Shown here: piece after piece, positions 15,953-30,931 of the stretch
Numbering within the stretch: the first letter of the stretch is position 1
Layout: each line of letters starts with the position of its first letter
Assembly (NCBI GenBank): GCA_949825025.1
Contig: OX463781.1
Span: forward strand, 31,642,675-31,706,674
Direction: 5' to 3'
Source: Siphlonurus alternatus
Lineage: Eukaryota > Arthropoda > Insecta > Ephemeroptera > Siphlonuridae
DNA: 64,000 nucleotides
Notes under the pieces: model-generated
What the model saw: only the letters and a program-made list of their open reading frames with translations
Databases searched by the model: none
Told to the model about the DNA's origin: nothing
Position numbers and translations under genes: made by a program

Positions 15953-16582
15953 GTTGCCTCTATATACTGTATATACGAGTACTATGACAGTACCGTGTAC
16001 AGTTAACCTTTCCATCTCTCTCCGACTCTCGGTCTCGCCGCCGGCTCCGTCCTGGCGATACTGTATACACACTAGCATCCCCGCAAATCTCGCAAATTGA
16101 GTTTTGGGCCGGTCCCAGAGAAAGGAGGGCGTTTGTTTGCGGACAAGAGACGAACGAGCTGCCTGCCGTATAGTACACGCGACAGTGCAGAGGGTGGGCT
16201 GGACAACTTGATTTCTCCTTCTGCCGGTCGCTATCATATATACCTCTCTCAGCGTGTAATCTACGTAATGGATAGGCTCGTACACAGTGAATATTCAACT
16301 CATTCTGCGTGCGTGAGACATGCACAGCTTAGATAGGATAACAAACTTCCATGAATATGACCAAATATTTTCATATATGTATATTTATTTTGGTATATGT
16401 GCATGTTTTTTTGTTTTTTTAGTAAATACATTTTTGAAAGGTTCAACATATCAATTTATTATAACATTTAATTAAGTTGAAACTCTTATATATTATTTTG
16501 ATTAATAGGCATCAACAAAAAAAAGTAAAAATACATAGCGTGATAAAAATCTTTAAATCATTATTAGATATAGAACACCTTG

Positions 16583-16708
<126 letters not shown>

Positions 16709-16729
16709 ATCGATATTCATCCAATACGG

Positions 16730-17060
16730 TTACAGCACAACTGCGGTTTTCGCAAGCAAGAAGTTATTGTTGCACTTTCCTCAATCAGAAGGTCCCCAAG
16801 GGGTGATTTTGCATGCGGGCTAAATTACCGTCACGCTTGTGGTTTCACCCGGGCACGTGGGCTGACCGCAAGCAAGCAGGAGCGGTGCGTGACTTGACGT
16901 GGTGACCACCGTGGAGGAGGCGGAGCGGTGTCCTCTATCGACCACCTATACCTTCGTCCCCCTGCTCAAGTTATATCATGTCCCATAGTCTCATGTGTGC
17001 ATGCGGGCAGCTTGCTATAGAGCTTATCCCGTAGGGGGAAAGGAAACCTGGAGCTGCATG
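16730..17060. other. GC-rich island with an E-box
   Basis: About 330 bp clearly richer in G and C than the surroundings, with CpGs, GCAAGCAAG-type short repeats and a CACGTG E-box at 16854-16859. No frame long enough for a gene is present. It begins just after a 120-bp TA array. It is a candidate regulatory element or conserved non-coding block by composition only. Confidence 0.3.
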
Positions 17061-20000
17061 CGCGTGCATATCATATCCCTAAGCTAGTTTAAACTTTACT
17101 GAGATTTAGATACATAAATAACATATTTTAATAATGTTTACGTTTAATATAGTGTTCAAATTTACTCGGAAATTTACATAACAGCAAAGAAGGTACTACG
17201 TTTGCAAAGTTAGTTCTCTCGTTACGTGGGTGACAACTGTCTAGCGTTAAGGTTTCCATTGAAGCCGCACATCGACTTTGACACCTATTCGTATTTAACA
17301 CTATATAGTTACAGCATTTCCTCTAATGTTTATAACTTTAGATTTTTTCACTTTTAGTTCTGGACGAAGAGCATTACAAAAAGATAAACGGTGCAAAACA
17401 TGTAGAAACAATAATAAAGTTATACCTTTTGAATACATTGTTTGTTTGTTTGTTCAATTTAGATTTTTTTTTTCCTAAAGGCATGCCTGATGGCATTAAC
17501 CTTTTGTTGACACCTTTGAAAGCACGTTATAAAATTGAAATTTTTTAAAGGTCACGAAAAAAATCAGATAAACTTTTCACCAATAGGAAAATTAAGGATA
17601 TTGTTTGATGTCCAAAACAATACCTGCTGCCACAAACAAGAAAATTGACATAATTTTAAAGATTGACATGATTATTTTACAATTTTTGCTTGGGAAAAAA
17701 ATAATGACGCAGCCAACTTGTTTCAAACAAAATTCTCAACTTTGGTGGTCTAATGTCAAATGTTGAACCAGAATTAGAAACTTGCTTAGTTGACGTCGCA
17801 ACTGCTTGCTTTTATAAAATTTATTTCAATTTTTGTAATGGTTTACCACCTCATATAGAGAGCATGTGTATACCAAAGTTATTAAATAAATGTATAGGTA
17901 CACTTTGAAAGTTCAAACTTTTGAAATATACTTTTGTAACTCAAAGCAATTCAATACGAGATTTGTACGTTCTAGTTACTATACTGTATATAGACCATAT
18001 ATTACTGTACAAATATATACATATAGCACAGTTTACATAGTATTGAAAGTAGTTACTTTCATGCTCCAATAAAAGTTATAAAAAATATATAAAACTATAT
18101 ACTGAATTAAAAATGCACGTTGAAATTTATGAGAGTAAATTGAATATTTTCTGCAAAGTTTACTTGCACTGGAGGAAGTTGTACAATTTAAAAATTTATA
18201 CATTGAAAGAACTTGAAGCTAAGGCAGGTGTCTGTACATTTAAATGCTTCTTCAGCACACATTAACACGCATAAAGTCACGTTCGCAGGCAATCTAACTT
18301 GTAAGAGTTCTGATTTTTTTTTTCTTGGGGTGTCAATTAAATCAGCAGTGAGCGATAAATCGTCCGTAGGCGAGCTGGCAGAGACACCCCCTGCACAGCC
18401 AATACACCGCACCGAGTGCACATACTCAACTACGCCATGCCCCAAATAATATATTTTACCACACACTTTTTTCCGAGAGCGATGTTTTCTATTGCTTTAT
18501 TATTACTTTATTTCTCTTCACATAATATATATATATATATATATAAGATCCATATTGTATATTGAAAAAATATATACTATAATAACGTATTTTATAAATA
18601 AATATGTTTAGCAACAGAAAAAGTTTTATTTATTATAATTAAAAAGCTTTTTCTGTATATAATCTCGTTCAACTGTTTCCTAATTGAGTTTTCTGTTTTT
18701 AAAGTTATATTTTATTAAATTGCAATCATTACAGAAACAAGCAATAAAAAATCTAACAAAAGATGAAGGTCTCGAGACTTAAATTACAAAAAAAAAATAG
18801 AAAAGTTCCTGCTAGTATGGATTATTTTTTTTTTTCTTTTTTTTTTTTGTGGCTGTACTTTTCCATAGGATCTCTTTTCACGTTTGAGTTACCCCGTGAG
18901 TTGCCGCCCGCCCTCGTTTCTGTGCTCTCGTACTGAAATACGTACTGCTGCTGCTTCAGGAACGTTGCTCGCATAAATAAGCCCGCTCTAAAGCTCGAGA
19001 TTATGTTTGCTGCAGCAGTAGATATCAGAGTACAATAGGAATGTGACACACGGGGAGAAAATAGGGGGCTGTGGAGTAAAATATGAGAGACATAAAAAAA
19101 TGAACACAATTAAAAAAAATATATATATAGATAACATAAAATTACGTTATTTTTGATGCAGATAGAATGTTTACAAATGTAATATAGTTATAATAACAAC
19201 AATAGAAGATGATATTACAAAAGCAAACACCTGCATGCAAGGGAGTTTGGCTTGCATTCTTCTCCGTTTTACCTCAACCTGTTAGAGCAAATAAATATTG
19301 CATGGGGGGTAGGACAGGGTAATTTACTGCATGCATTGCGCAATCAACCCCTATATGTATAGCTTTAGCTACTGCCTTCTACCTTCTACATATTATAATC
19401 CTCTGTATTATACTTTAACTGCTCTTGGGCACAGCTCAATTTTTTATAGTTTACAGGGAGATCAGGGCTGAAAGTAAAGATACCTTTCCCAATTAAATAT
19501 AGCAATAAAGCCTGCATGGACTATAAAAGGGTTTTATTAATTTGATATTCTACTGAATAATGTATCACGTATTATAAACGTCAAGATTTCCAGGTGGCAT
19601 TTAATTAGACTTGGTTAGGAGGTCTAGAAGAAGCTTTTCAAAGATGAATAGGCTTATAAATAGTGCCTTTATTATTTTGTGTACATTTTCAACGTTTTAC
19701 GCAGAATTTTAATGTTAAAAACTATACTGGGCTGAATTCCTTTGTGGATACTAACCCTCAAATTATTTTCAACGCCTATTTTCAGTGTGACGTCACTCCT
19801 TGGGGTGCAATTTATCTAGTATGTTAGCAAGTTTTCTACTGCAAGGGCAGCCAAAAATATTAGGATAAAAAGTATGCATATAATAACATTCAGCATAGCA
19901 TGTATTTAACTTTAATGTGTTTTATTGGGCAGAAAATACAATAAAATTACAACATTATTAATTATATTACATTTTTCAGTGGGTTTAAAAAACATTAAAT

Positions 20001-20949
20001 TTAAAACACGAGTTAAATACTTTAAGCCTTCCAAAAAACATAATTTTTTACTAAAGTAATTTAGAGGTAGATTTAATCTTTTCAGGATTTAAATTTACTT
20101 TGTAAACTAAAATACCTTGTAATAATGTGTTTTTGTATAATATACCCAAAGGGCACATGAAGGTATATTATAGTCTTCAATTACTTATTATACATTATCT
20201 CTTATATACCAGCTAGCACGACATGATTGTTTGCAAGCAATTTTCACCTCGAGTAATTAAGTTACTTAAAGAGAGCATTCTGCAAGCGAGTGTGTGGTAT
20301 TGGGAGACGTTCATTCAATCAAGCACGTAGTATACTCACTAATTGCCCACGTTTTATTTTCCAAACCTCTGGCCATAAGTTTATACACGGTGCCGCAGAT
20401 TTAACATTTTAAATAAAAAAAAAAAAAAAAGTATGAATTTAAAATTAAATTTCCCATTAAATCATTATTTTAGTACATTAAATGCCAGTATTATCATTAG
20501 TCATTATACGGGTTGTATAGTATACTATATCACAATATTTTTTAGCGAAGAAAATAAAAACTGGTTTATGTTTATTTAGTTCATCTTTTAAAATTCAGTT
20601 TGTGGTAGAAAAACGCTGTTTCTTTTGAGCTTGCCTCTTTATAGATTACGTGGTAAATTACTATGAATATCATATTTTTATAATCACAGGTCTCGATATT
20701 TTTTTTGTTGAATGTATATATTGAATATTTTTATAAACAAAGTTAAAAATATTTATTTTCTACAGATAAATTGTACATTATAATACATTTGTATATCTGC
20801 AATCTCATTACACAGAAAGCAAAGTAAAACATGAATATTCTCTTGGCAACCAAATCAATATTCTGATAACTTGGTTACAGTCAAACAGTTGTCTAGACAG
20901 ATGTAGCCAATAAAATTTAGAGCTGCCCGTTTGCTGTGCTCAGATTGCA
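17061..20949. other. Non-coding stretch
   Basis: AT-rich. It holds a short TA run near 18525-18545 and a GC-richer patch near 18340-18440. No recognisable gene or RNA. Confidence 0.4.
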
Positions 20950-21201
20950 TATACACTGCAAAAACCACTAAATACCAAAGGCATTGAGAATCTCCACAAT
21001 CACTTTTGCATCACCAAAAGTGTTTAGCTTCTCAATGCTTTTATTGTTTACGGTCTTCATACCTGTTGTAAAAAGCTAAAAGTGATCACCAATCTAACTA
21101 CTCGCCAGCTTAACTTCGGTAATCACTTTCGATCATACCCTTACCACTGCACTGCTAATGCTTTCTTAGTAGGAAGAGTATTATTGAGGTATATAAAATA
21201 A

Positions 21202-21202
<1 letters not shown>

Positions 21203-21230
<28 letters not shown>
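21203..21230. repeat. (TTTA)n tail of the retrotransposon
   Basis: Short TTTA array. On the minus strand it is the AAAT-rich 3' tail of the neighbouring element. Confidence 0.8.
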
Positions 21231-21232
<2 letters not shown>

Positions 21233-21431
21233 TTTTGGAACTTCTTTTTGGTTGTACAAGACAAACATATGTTCAAGTCAAAATTGGACAAAATACAACA
21301 TAAAAACATCAAACTTAAACACATTTACATAAGTTATTTAACACTATCAAACACAATCACTGACAATAATAATAAAAACAAAATACAAGCCAAAGTCACC
21401 ATTAATACTGATAAATTTTAGTTTATGTGGA

Positions 21432-21606
21432 ACATATATATATATACATACATATATACATATATACATACATATATATATATACATACATACATACACA
21501 TACACACACACATATATATATACATATATACATATATACATACACATACACATATACACACACATACATACATGTATATATACATATACATACATATATA
21601 TATATC
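21432..21606. repeat. Compound TATA/TACATA microsatellite
   Basis: About 175 bp of mixed TA, TACA and CATA units within the 3' untranslated region of the retrotransposon. All frames across it give Tyr-Ile-His-Thr style repeats, which are not real proteins. Confidence 0.93.
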
Positions 21607-21647
21607 AGTCAATACAATGTATATGTAAATTTATAATTTTGTTTATT

Positions 21648-23468
21648 TTATAATCCTGATAATACTTTTTCAGACATTTTATTACTCTCAAAAGCTTTAA
21701 TAGAGTAAAACTCTTTATTGATCAATACATTCTTTAATTTTGTGCGAAAAATTTTACTGGTTTTTATTTCTTTCAAACATGCTGGTAAAAATTCATAAAA
21801 TTTTGCTGTTTGATACATTGCACAGTTTTTGAAAAATTGTGTGTTATGTCTTTCAGTAACTACATTCGATTTATTCCTAGTATTATAGTCATGATAGCCA
21901 TCATTCTGAACATAAAAATTTGGATGATTTTTTTTGAATGAGGCACAATTTAAAATATAAATGCAAGGGACAGTTAACATTTTATTAGCCTTAAAATGTG
22001 AAACACACGACTGTCCTTTTGGTATTCTTAAAATCGTTCTAAGTGCTCTCTTTTGCAAAACAAAACATCGATTCAATAGTTCCGATTTACATCCCCAATT
22101 TATTATGCCATATGCCAAATGTGGATAAACATACGCATAATATATGGTTAGCAAGGTTTCATGAGATACATGATTCCTGATTGTATATAACATAAAATTG
22201 GCCGAATTTATCTTCTTACAAATCGCATTTACATGTAAAGACCAATCCAAACTTTCATTAATGTGTAGACCAAGAAACTTAACAGACTCTGCTCTTTTAA
22301 TTGTTTTCCCGGCTAATTGCAACAAATAACTATTCAAAGGGATTTGTCTAGGGGAATGAAATTGGATGTATTCGGTTTTAGTTGAATTTAATATTAGCTT
22401 ATTATTTGTACACCATGTATGTACCTCTTCAATAGTAAGTTTAATCTTACGAATTAATTCATCTTCGGCTTCTGCTGTGATTATAGCTGTAATATCATCA
22501 GCATACTTTACTAATACCGCATTCTTGACATGATCTGATAAGTCATTTGTTCCTGTATTAAACAATGTGGCTGACATTTTTCCTCCTTGAGGAATTCCAA
22601 GTGTAATCGGTAATTTGTCTGATTTATATGTAATATTTTGGCCGTTAGAATTTGAATTTAATTCAACATATTGTTGTCTGTTAGTTAGATATGAATCTAA
22701 TAGATTACGACTCGAAACTCCTATTCCCATGTTATCAAATTTATTCAATAATACATCTTTATTTAGACTATCAAACGCTTTAGATAAATCAAAAAATATT
22801 GCAACGCAAAATAGTTTATTATCTATTGCCATATAAACGTGGCTTAAAAGATCAATTAGTGCTGTATCAGTAGAACGGTCTTTCAAGAATCCATGTTGAC
22901 AGTGAGCAATTAAATGATTTTCTGTTTGATAATCCGTAATTTGATCGTCTAATGTATTCTCAAATAATTTGCCAAAAACAGATGTATTTGATATTGGTCT
23001 GTAATTATCAATAATGAAAGTTGGGCCTTTTTTATGAGTTGCATAAATCTTAGAATCCTTTAAACAATCAGGAAATATACCATCTGATATTGAATGGTTA
23101 ATTAAATTAGATAAAGGGACAGACAAAACAGAAGCACAATATTTTACAACAGTATATGGTATTTCGTCTGGGCCAGCTGCATACTTATTAGGAAGGGATT
23201 TCATTCGATTTAAAATATAAATCGGGTCTATCGAACTAAAATTTAATTTCGTTTTACTTTTATCAGAATCGACAATAATTAAAGTATTAGAATAATTAAA
23301 AGGAAATTTTTCTGTTATTATATTTTCAATTGTCTTGACAAAAAAATTATTAAATAAATTGCAAATTAGTTTGGGGTCTGTAATCGTTACACTATTTATA
23401 CATAATTCATAATTATTCTTATTATTAACATTTGTTTTCTTTGTTTTGCATTCTTTATTAATTATTAA
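21648..23468 (-). CDS. Non-LTR retrotransposon reverse transcriptase (partial, 5'-truncated)
   Basis: This frame is open for about 607 codons. The first Met is at 23204, but the open frame continues upstream to a stop at 23469-23471 and includes a FNNFF segment typical of the region before RT, so that Met is internal. Counting from it, motifs appear in order: GPDEIP 11-16, NYRPIS 67-72, HGF 104-106, DLSKAFD 139-145 (first catalytic Asp), GIPQG 203-207, YADD 234-237 (catalytic pair), KFLG 309-312 and a DYNTR tail motif 439-443. The product would copy element RNA at the target site. An oddity is that residues 208-220 depart from the usual SILGPLLFLIYIND consensus ([13 protein letters not shown]). 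The endonuclease that normally precedes RT is absent, so the copy should be unable to move unaided. Confidence 0.9.
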   Translation of the reverse strand, partial: LIINKECKTKKTNVNNKNNYELCINSVTITDPKLICNLFNNFFVKTIENIITEKFPFNYSNTLIIVDSDKSKTKLNFSSIDPIYILNRMKSLPNKYAAGPDEIPYTVVKYCASVLSVPLSNLINHSISDGIFPDCLKDSKIYATHKKGPTFIIDNYRPISNTSVFGKLFENTLDDQITDYQTENHLIAHCQHGFLKDRSTDTALIDLLSHVYMAIDNKLFCVAIFFDLSKAFDSLNKDVLLNKFDNMGIGVSSRNLLDSYLTNRQQYVELNSNSNGQNITYKSDKLPITLGIPQGGKMSATLFNTGTNDLSDHVKNAVLVKYADDITAIITAEAEDELIRKIKLTIEEVHTWCTNNKLILNSTKTEYIQFHSPRQIPLNSYLLQLAGKTIKRAESVKFLGLHINESLDWSLHVNAICKKINSANFMLYTIRNHVSHETLLTIYYAYVYPHLAYGIINWGCKSELLNRCFVLQKRALRTILRIPKGQSCVSHFKANKMLTVPCIYILNCASFKKNHPNFYVQNDGYHDYNTRNKSNVVTERHNTQFFKNCAMYQTAKFYEFLPACLKEIKTSKIFRTKLKNVLINKEFYSIKAFESNKMSEKVLSGL

Positions 23469-23474
23469 TTATAA

Positions 23475-23860
23475 GAGCTATAAGAGCTATGGTGAAATGA
23501 CAAGGGTTCATTTTAATACAAGGTTATACAAATTTCGACCCTAAGGTAAAATTTAATGGCGGTTCTAATGGTGACCCTTAAATTTGCGACCCTTTGACCC
23601 TTAAGGGTCAAAAGACCCTTAAATTTTTTTTTCGTGAAAAATTGCGAAATTGACATTAGCAATGTCCTTAATTAACTTTAGAGCTCTTATTTACGCATTT
23701 TAAGGGTCGACCCTTGGGGTGTAGCAGGGGTCATTTTTAAAAGTATACAAATATTTATAACAAAATTTGTCAAAAACTGTGAGGATTATGGATTTAGCAT
23801 TGGCTTTAATTGATTCAGTAAGAATAATGACCCTCTAAGGGTCGACCCCTAAAATATATT
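23475..23860. repeat. Cluster of GGGTC/GACCC palindromic motifs
   Basis: At least eight copies of GACCC or GGGTC occur here, several fused as AAGGGTCGACCCTT-like palindromes or spaced as TTAAGGGTC...GACCCTTAA. They lie in the right part of the CACTG-ended element, next to the retrotransposon 5' junction. They may be subterminal transposase-binding repeats of that element or part of another insertion. Confidence 0.55.
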
Positions 23861-24078
23861 ACGATCTATTCCGCATATAATACTTCTAAATGCTATTAAC
23901 ATGCAATTTCTGAATGCTGATTCTATTAACAAAAATCTAATGTTTAAAACGTTAGTTTTTAAATGGTAAAAACAGTGATTAAATAGCAAAGACATTTAGC
24001 TATTTTTCTAAATACTTTTAACGTTCAGTAAATGTTAAAAGCATGGAGGGTCTGAATACCGATTTTTTGCAGTGTATA

Positions 24079-27142
<3,064 letters not shown>

Positions 27143-27717
27143 AGCGAGTAAGCAATGTTTTTTTATTTTATTTTTATATTATATATTACAATAACACACC
27201 GTTAAAAAAGAAATAAATAGAAATGCTTCTAATTTCTACCTTTGATCAAATTTAATTATTTTTTAACCAACATAAAGAGAAAAAGAAATTTTAAATGGAA
27301 AATTTTAACTTTAAACAAATAATTTTTCTTTTCTTCTTTTTGTAAAAAAACTTTATTTCATATTATTATATAATAATAGATAATAGCAATACAGTTCTAT
27401 ACATTTATTTATATATTTTTTTTTCAAAGTCTGAAGTGATACAAGAGCAGCTTTTTCTTTAAAGAGGTAGCTATTTGTCGACTCATGAACATTAATTTCA
27501 CCTCCAGCTTAGCTGTTTGCTCGAGAGAGTACAACAATTATATTTACGTTTGTAATAATTCGTGTTTTATCGCAAAATCTTTAACATGAACAAAAAAATA
27601 TAATATATAAATGCATTATTCTTTGTTTCTGTATTTATTTTTATACATTATATTTTAACTGTCACATATATGTGTTTAAAAGCTGTAGAGAACGAAAACT
27701 TAAAAGATTTACGTACA

Positions 27718-27744
27718 TTTTTTTTTTTTTTTTTTTTTTTTTTT
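27718..27744. repeat. Poly(T) tract
   Basis: 27 consecutive T residues. It could be the poly(A) tail of an old minus-strand retrocopy, but no element is recognisable beside it. Confidence 0.85.
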
Positions 27745-29995
27745 ACAGCAGGTAAAATAAATTTTCTATACTATAAAAGATCATACCATAAGAAAAAGAT
27801 TTAAAAATTATATATTATATATATTAAAACACTTTGTTCTTATTATTATTATTATTATTGTTGTGTGTAGATCATAATTCAAGCCCATTAAAAAAAATAG
27901 TTTTTCTATAATATATTATATTATTATTGTTGTACATAGAACATTTTGAAACACATTTCCAGAGGTATTATGGCAACATTAAAGAACAATAAAAAGGTGA
28001 AATATATATATGGTTTCTGTGTACAGTAAATAGCGCACTCACATAGTACCCACTATGAGGAGGAGGCCGTATATACCATTGATCGGGTACAGGGAGTTTG
28101 CTGCTGCTGGTCTCTGACTTACTGGCCTTTCATGCGGACAACGTAATCCGACATCAAAGCAACAACACAGTACCCAAGCAAACATTAACTTGCACTGAGG
28201 AGGAACAGTATAAGTACGCTTTTGTGGCGGCCCTTAAGTCAGATAATCTCGCATACAAGGTTCCCTACCGGCCTGACCTGATGTTGCACTCCATACTGTG
28301 GTGTTAACTAGAACAACGAACGAAGTAATGTGCTGAGTACGTCAACATTCTTGCTTATCTAGCTGTAAGTAGCCAAATTAAATTAACATACTCATAAGGA
28401 GGTTAAAAATTCTGAAACTTTCTAAATTTTTAAAGTCCATGATATAATATATAGCTAATTAACACTCCCAGACATCTTTGAAATTCAGGTAACAATGTTT
28501 AATTATTCCAACTGTACTGTATGTAAATGTATCGAGAATATTTTCAACCAAGGTGGGTGTATCATTGTAGATACCTTTCGTGTATAAGAACTTTATTATA
28601 CTGCTAAATTTGTTTTATAATGATAATTTTACATTTACCGGGGCACAAGGTCACAGTCGCCTCCTTTCCTCTATCCTTAGTGACCTTTTGTCATCCAGTC
28701 ACCTTACCCCTCTCATCCTAAGGATTGTCGAGCACGCGAGGGTGTATGGGCTCCGGCCTTTTCTGTCCACCCTTTATCCCTGTCCATAGGTTCTACTCTT
28801 GAGTAGACAGGTTAGACATACGGGATGGTAATTAAAAAAATAATAGGAATAATAATAATAATAAGATCATTTGTAAATGTCAGAAATTTTGTGAAATTAA
28901 TATTGTGAAAATGCAATATTAAAATTTTAGCATATAAATAAGAAATTAATTTTTTTCTAATTAAAATTCCACATTTATATGCATTCATTACATTGCATGC
29001 ATATTTATTTTGAAAGCAATTGTTGTAGAACGTCGTCGCTGCATGATCCAACTGCAGCATGCAGAGAGAAGCTTCACGGTTAAATATTAATATTTCTTTG
29101 TGGTTGCTCTCTAGAGCGCACTTGTAAGTACGGACCAAGTGATATATTATTATAATACCACCTTGCAGACAACGTTACTGCGACACGGGGTTCAATGTAT
29201 CCTGGAAGTTACGTGATAAATTATGCAGCATTTGAAGGTAAACTACATTACAAATTAAATTATTTATTGACATTAAATTATGTTATTTAATCATTTCCTG
29301 AAATTTTGTACATCAAATGAATTATTAATTAATAATTTAAGTTTCATGGTGTGTATTTAGAGTTAATGTAAATTAATTACTGCAACGTTGGTAAATAATT
29401 AATGCTACGCACAACGATGGATCTAAGTGATATTGATGATGACGAATTGTTTTAGCATTAACGATTATATGTACGACAACTTTCAGAAGGATGTACAGTG
29501 AGGAAATCACAAAACTTTCAAATAACTCCTTTAAGTTACACTGTGTTGTTATGAAATAATATTTATAACAGTAAGTACTTTTTCGAATATACAGTATATT
29601 TACATTTATCTAAAATCTTTAAGTTTAAAATCCAACGGTTGCGTATAAACATGATTATTGCAATATAGCTGTATTATGTAAAATATAATAATTCTGAATA
29701 TTAATTATTACATGCAAGTGAGGTTTGCATTGTGCTAAAAAGACTATATATAATTATATTCTTCATTTATAATGCCATAACTGCATGCAGAATTAAAAAC
29801 TTGAAGAAAAGCGCTTGATATCTTCTCCAGATATATTGAAAAGAATTATTTCCTCCATTCTTTCAAAAATATATTTCATCGGTAGACTAATAAAAAAGAA
29901 TATATATTCACCCCCACAGGCCGCAAAAGTGTTGTTGGGAACGATATGTAAAAGCGGTAGACGCCGACTGCGAATGATATGGTATTGATTTGATC

Positions 29996-30021
29996 GCTGC
30001 TGCTGCTGCTGCTGCTGCTGT
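29996..30021. repeat. (GCT)n trinucleotide repeat
   Basis: Eight to nine GCT units inside a GC-richer island. A minus-strand frame would give a short Ser run; there is no other sign of coding. Confidence 0.9.
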
Positions 30022-30464
30022 TACCGCCTTGGTACCCGCCTATAATAGTGAACCGCGTCACTTTCCTTTGTTCGCCGTCGAGCTGTTGTTTCCACGTCAC
30101 ACCATCGAACCGGGAGAATACTTCACGTGCACGAGATTGAGGTGTGCGTCCAGGTGAAAATGTGACTACACATCTTTCGAATAATCTGCAGTTCGTGATC
30201 TTCTGAGCTTTCTTTTCACTATTTGCAGCATGTTCGCTGAATAAAAATTGAAAGCAAATACAACTAAAATTCTTTTATAAATACATATTGCCTTCAAAAT
30301 TGTATTTTTACAAGTTGTTAAATTTTGGTTGTAAGATTCATTGTCGACTACCGAGTTTGCAGAAATTTACATATTGGTTGAAATTCCCGAAGGCAATAAC
30401 CGCGCACAGGAAAATAATATTCAGATTTCTCACTATCCATATAGTTACAGCCATACACAGATAT

Positions 30465-30498
30465 AAATAGCGAGGGATACTAAATAGCGAGGGATACT
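30465..30498. repeat. Perfect 17-bp tandem duplication
   Basis: The 17-bp unit AAATAGCGAGGGATACT occurs twice back to back with no mismatch. Confidence 0.95.
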
Positions 30499-30870
30499 AA
30501 AAACGGTTAGTGCAAAACCTGGTTAGCTTCTTAGTGAAAGGAACGTGAACATTTTTTTTTTTTTTTTAATTGAATGATTTCTGTCAATTCATTGAAATTT
30601 TGACTCAAATTTACGTTCAATTCAAAGTTGTAACTCATAATATTTCAGTGAAAGAATTGAGAGAGAAATGGTGAATAAACATTGTAGCTAATGTAATAGA
30701 GTGGAGTGTACCGTACGCAAGGTTCCCAAGCTTGAAAGTGGAATGGAGCAAACAACGATCCTTACTCAGTCATGCAGTACAGCACTACGTAAGCCGGCCG
30801 AAAAAAAATATATATATATATGAGATGATCTTTTTTTGTGCGTCATATCCTTGAGCTTTGTCGGGCTCTT

Positions 30871-30871
<1 letters not shown>

Positions 30872-30926
<55 letters not shown>
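30872..30926. repeat. (CT)n microsatellite, about 55 bp
   Basis: Uninterrupted CT array. Confidence 0.96.

Positions 30927-30931
<5 letters not shown>

Larger units (their letters stand above)
21195..23468 (-). mobile_element. 5'-truncated non-LTR retrotransposon with an intact RT frame
   Basis: On the minus strand the copy begins in the linker before the RT domain (about 23468), carries RT through the C-terminus (stop at 21648), then a 3' untranslated region that includes a large TACATA-type array, and ends in an AAAT-type tail at about 21195-21230. A 42-bp stretch just inside the 3' end (21231-21272) recurs identically at 46451-46492, which independently marks the family 3' end. The endonuclease region is missing. 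Confidence 0.88.
20954..24074. mobile_element. CACTG-ended (CMC/Chapaev-like) non-autonomous element hosting a retrotransposon
   Basis: The left end reads CACTGCAAAAA and the right end TTTTTGCAGTG. TATA flanks both ends (20950-20953 and 24075-24078), fitting a 4-bp duplication. CACTG termini with 4-bp duplications are described for Chapaev elements of the CMC superfamily, and related EnSpm elements share the CACTG start. Only about the outer 11-12 bp match closely, and TATA is a weak duplication in AT-rich DNA. Between the ends lies a 2.3-kb minus-strand retrotransposon (about 21195-23468). Without it the element would be about 0.84 kb and has no transposase frame. Confidence 0.6.
27745..30871. 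other. Non-coding stretch
   Basis: GC-richer patches at about 28070-28310, 28640-28790 and 29900-30140. A 69-codon frame at 28098-28307 has balanced amino-acid use but no domain I recognise. The rest is AT-rich. Confidence 0.4.

Noticed and set aside
15566..16285. 239-codon minus-strand frame with an Arg-Glu run
   Set aside because: Its length depends on the CT microsatellite, which is open in several frames at once. The flanks show no domain.
21347..21636. Overlapping Tyr-Ile-His-Thr-rich frames on both strands
   Set aside because: They translate the TACATA microsatellite.
28098..28307. 69-codon frame in a GC-richer island, considered as an exon
   Set aside because: Balanced composition alone is not enough; there is no recognisable domain or convincing splice sites.
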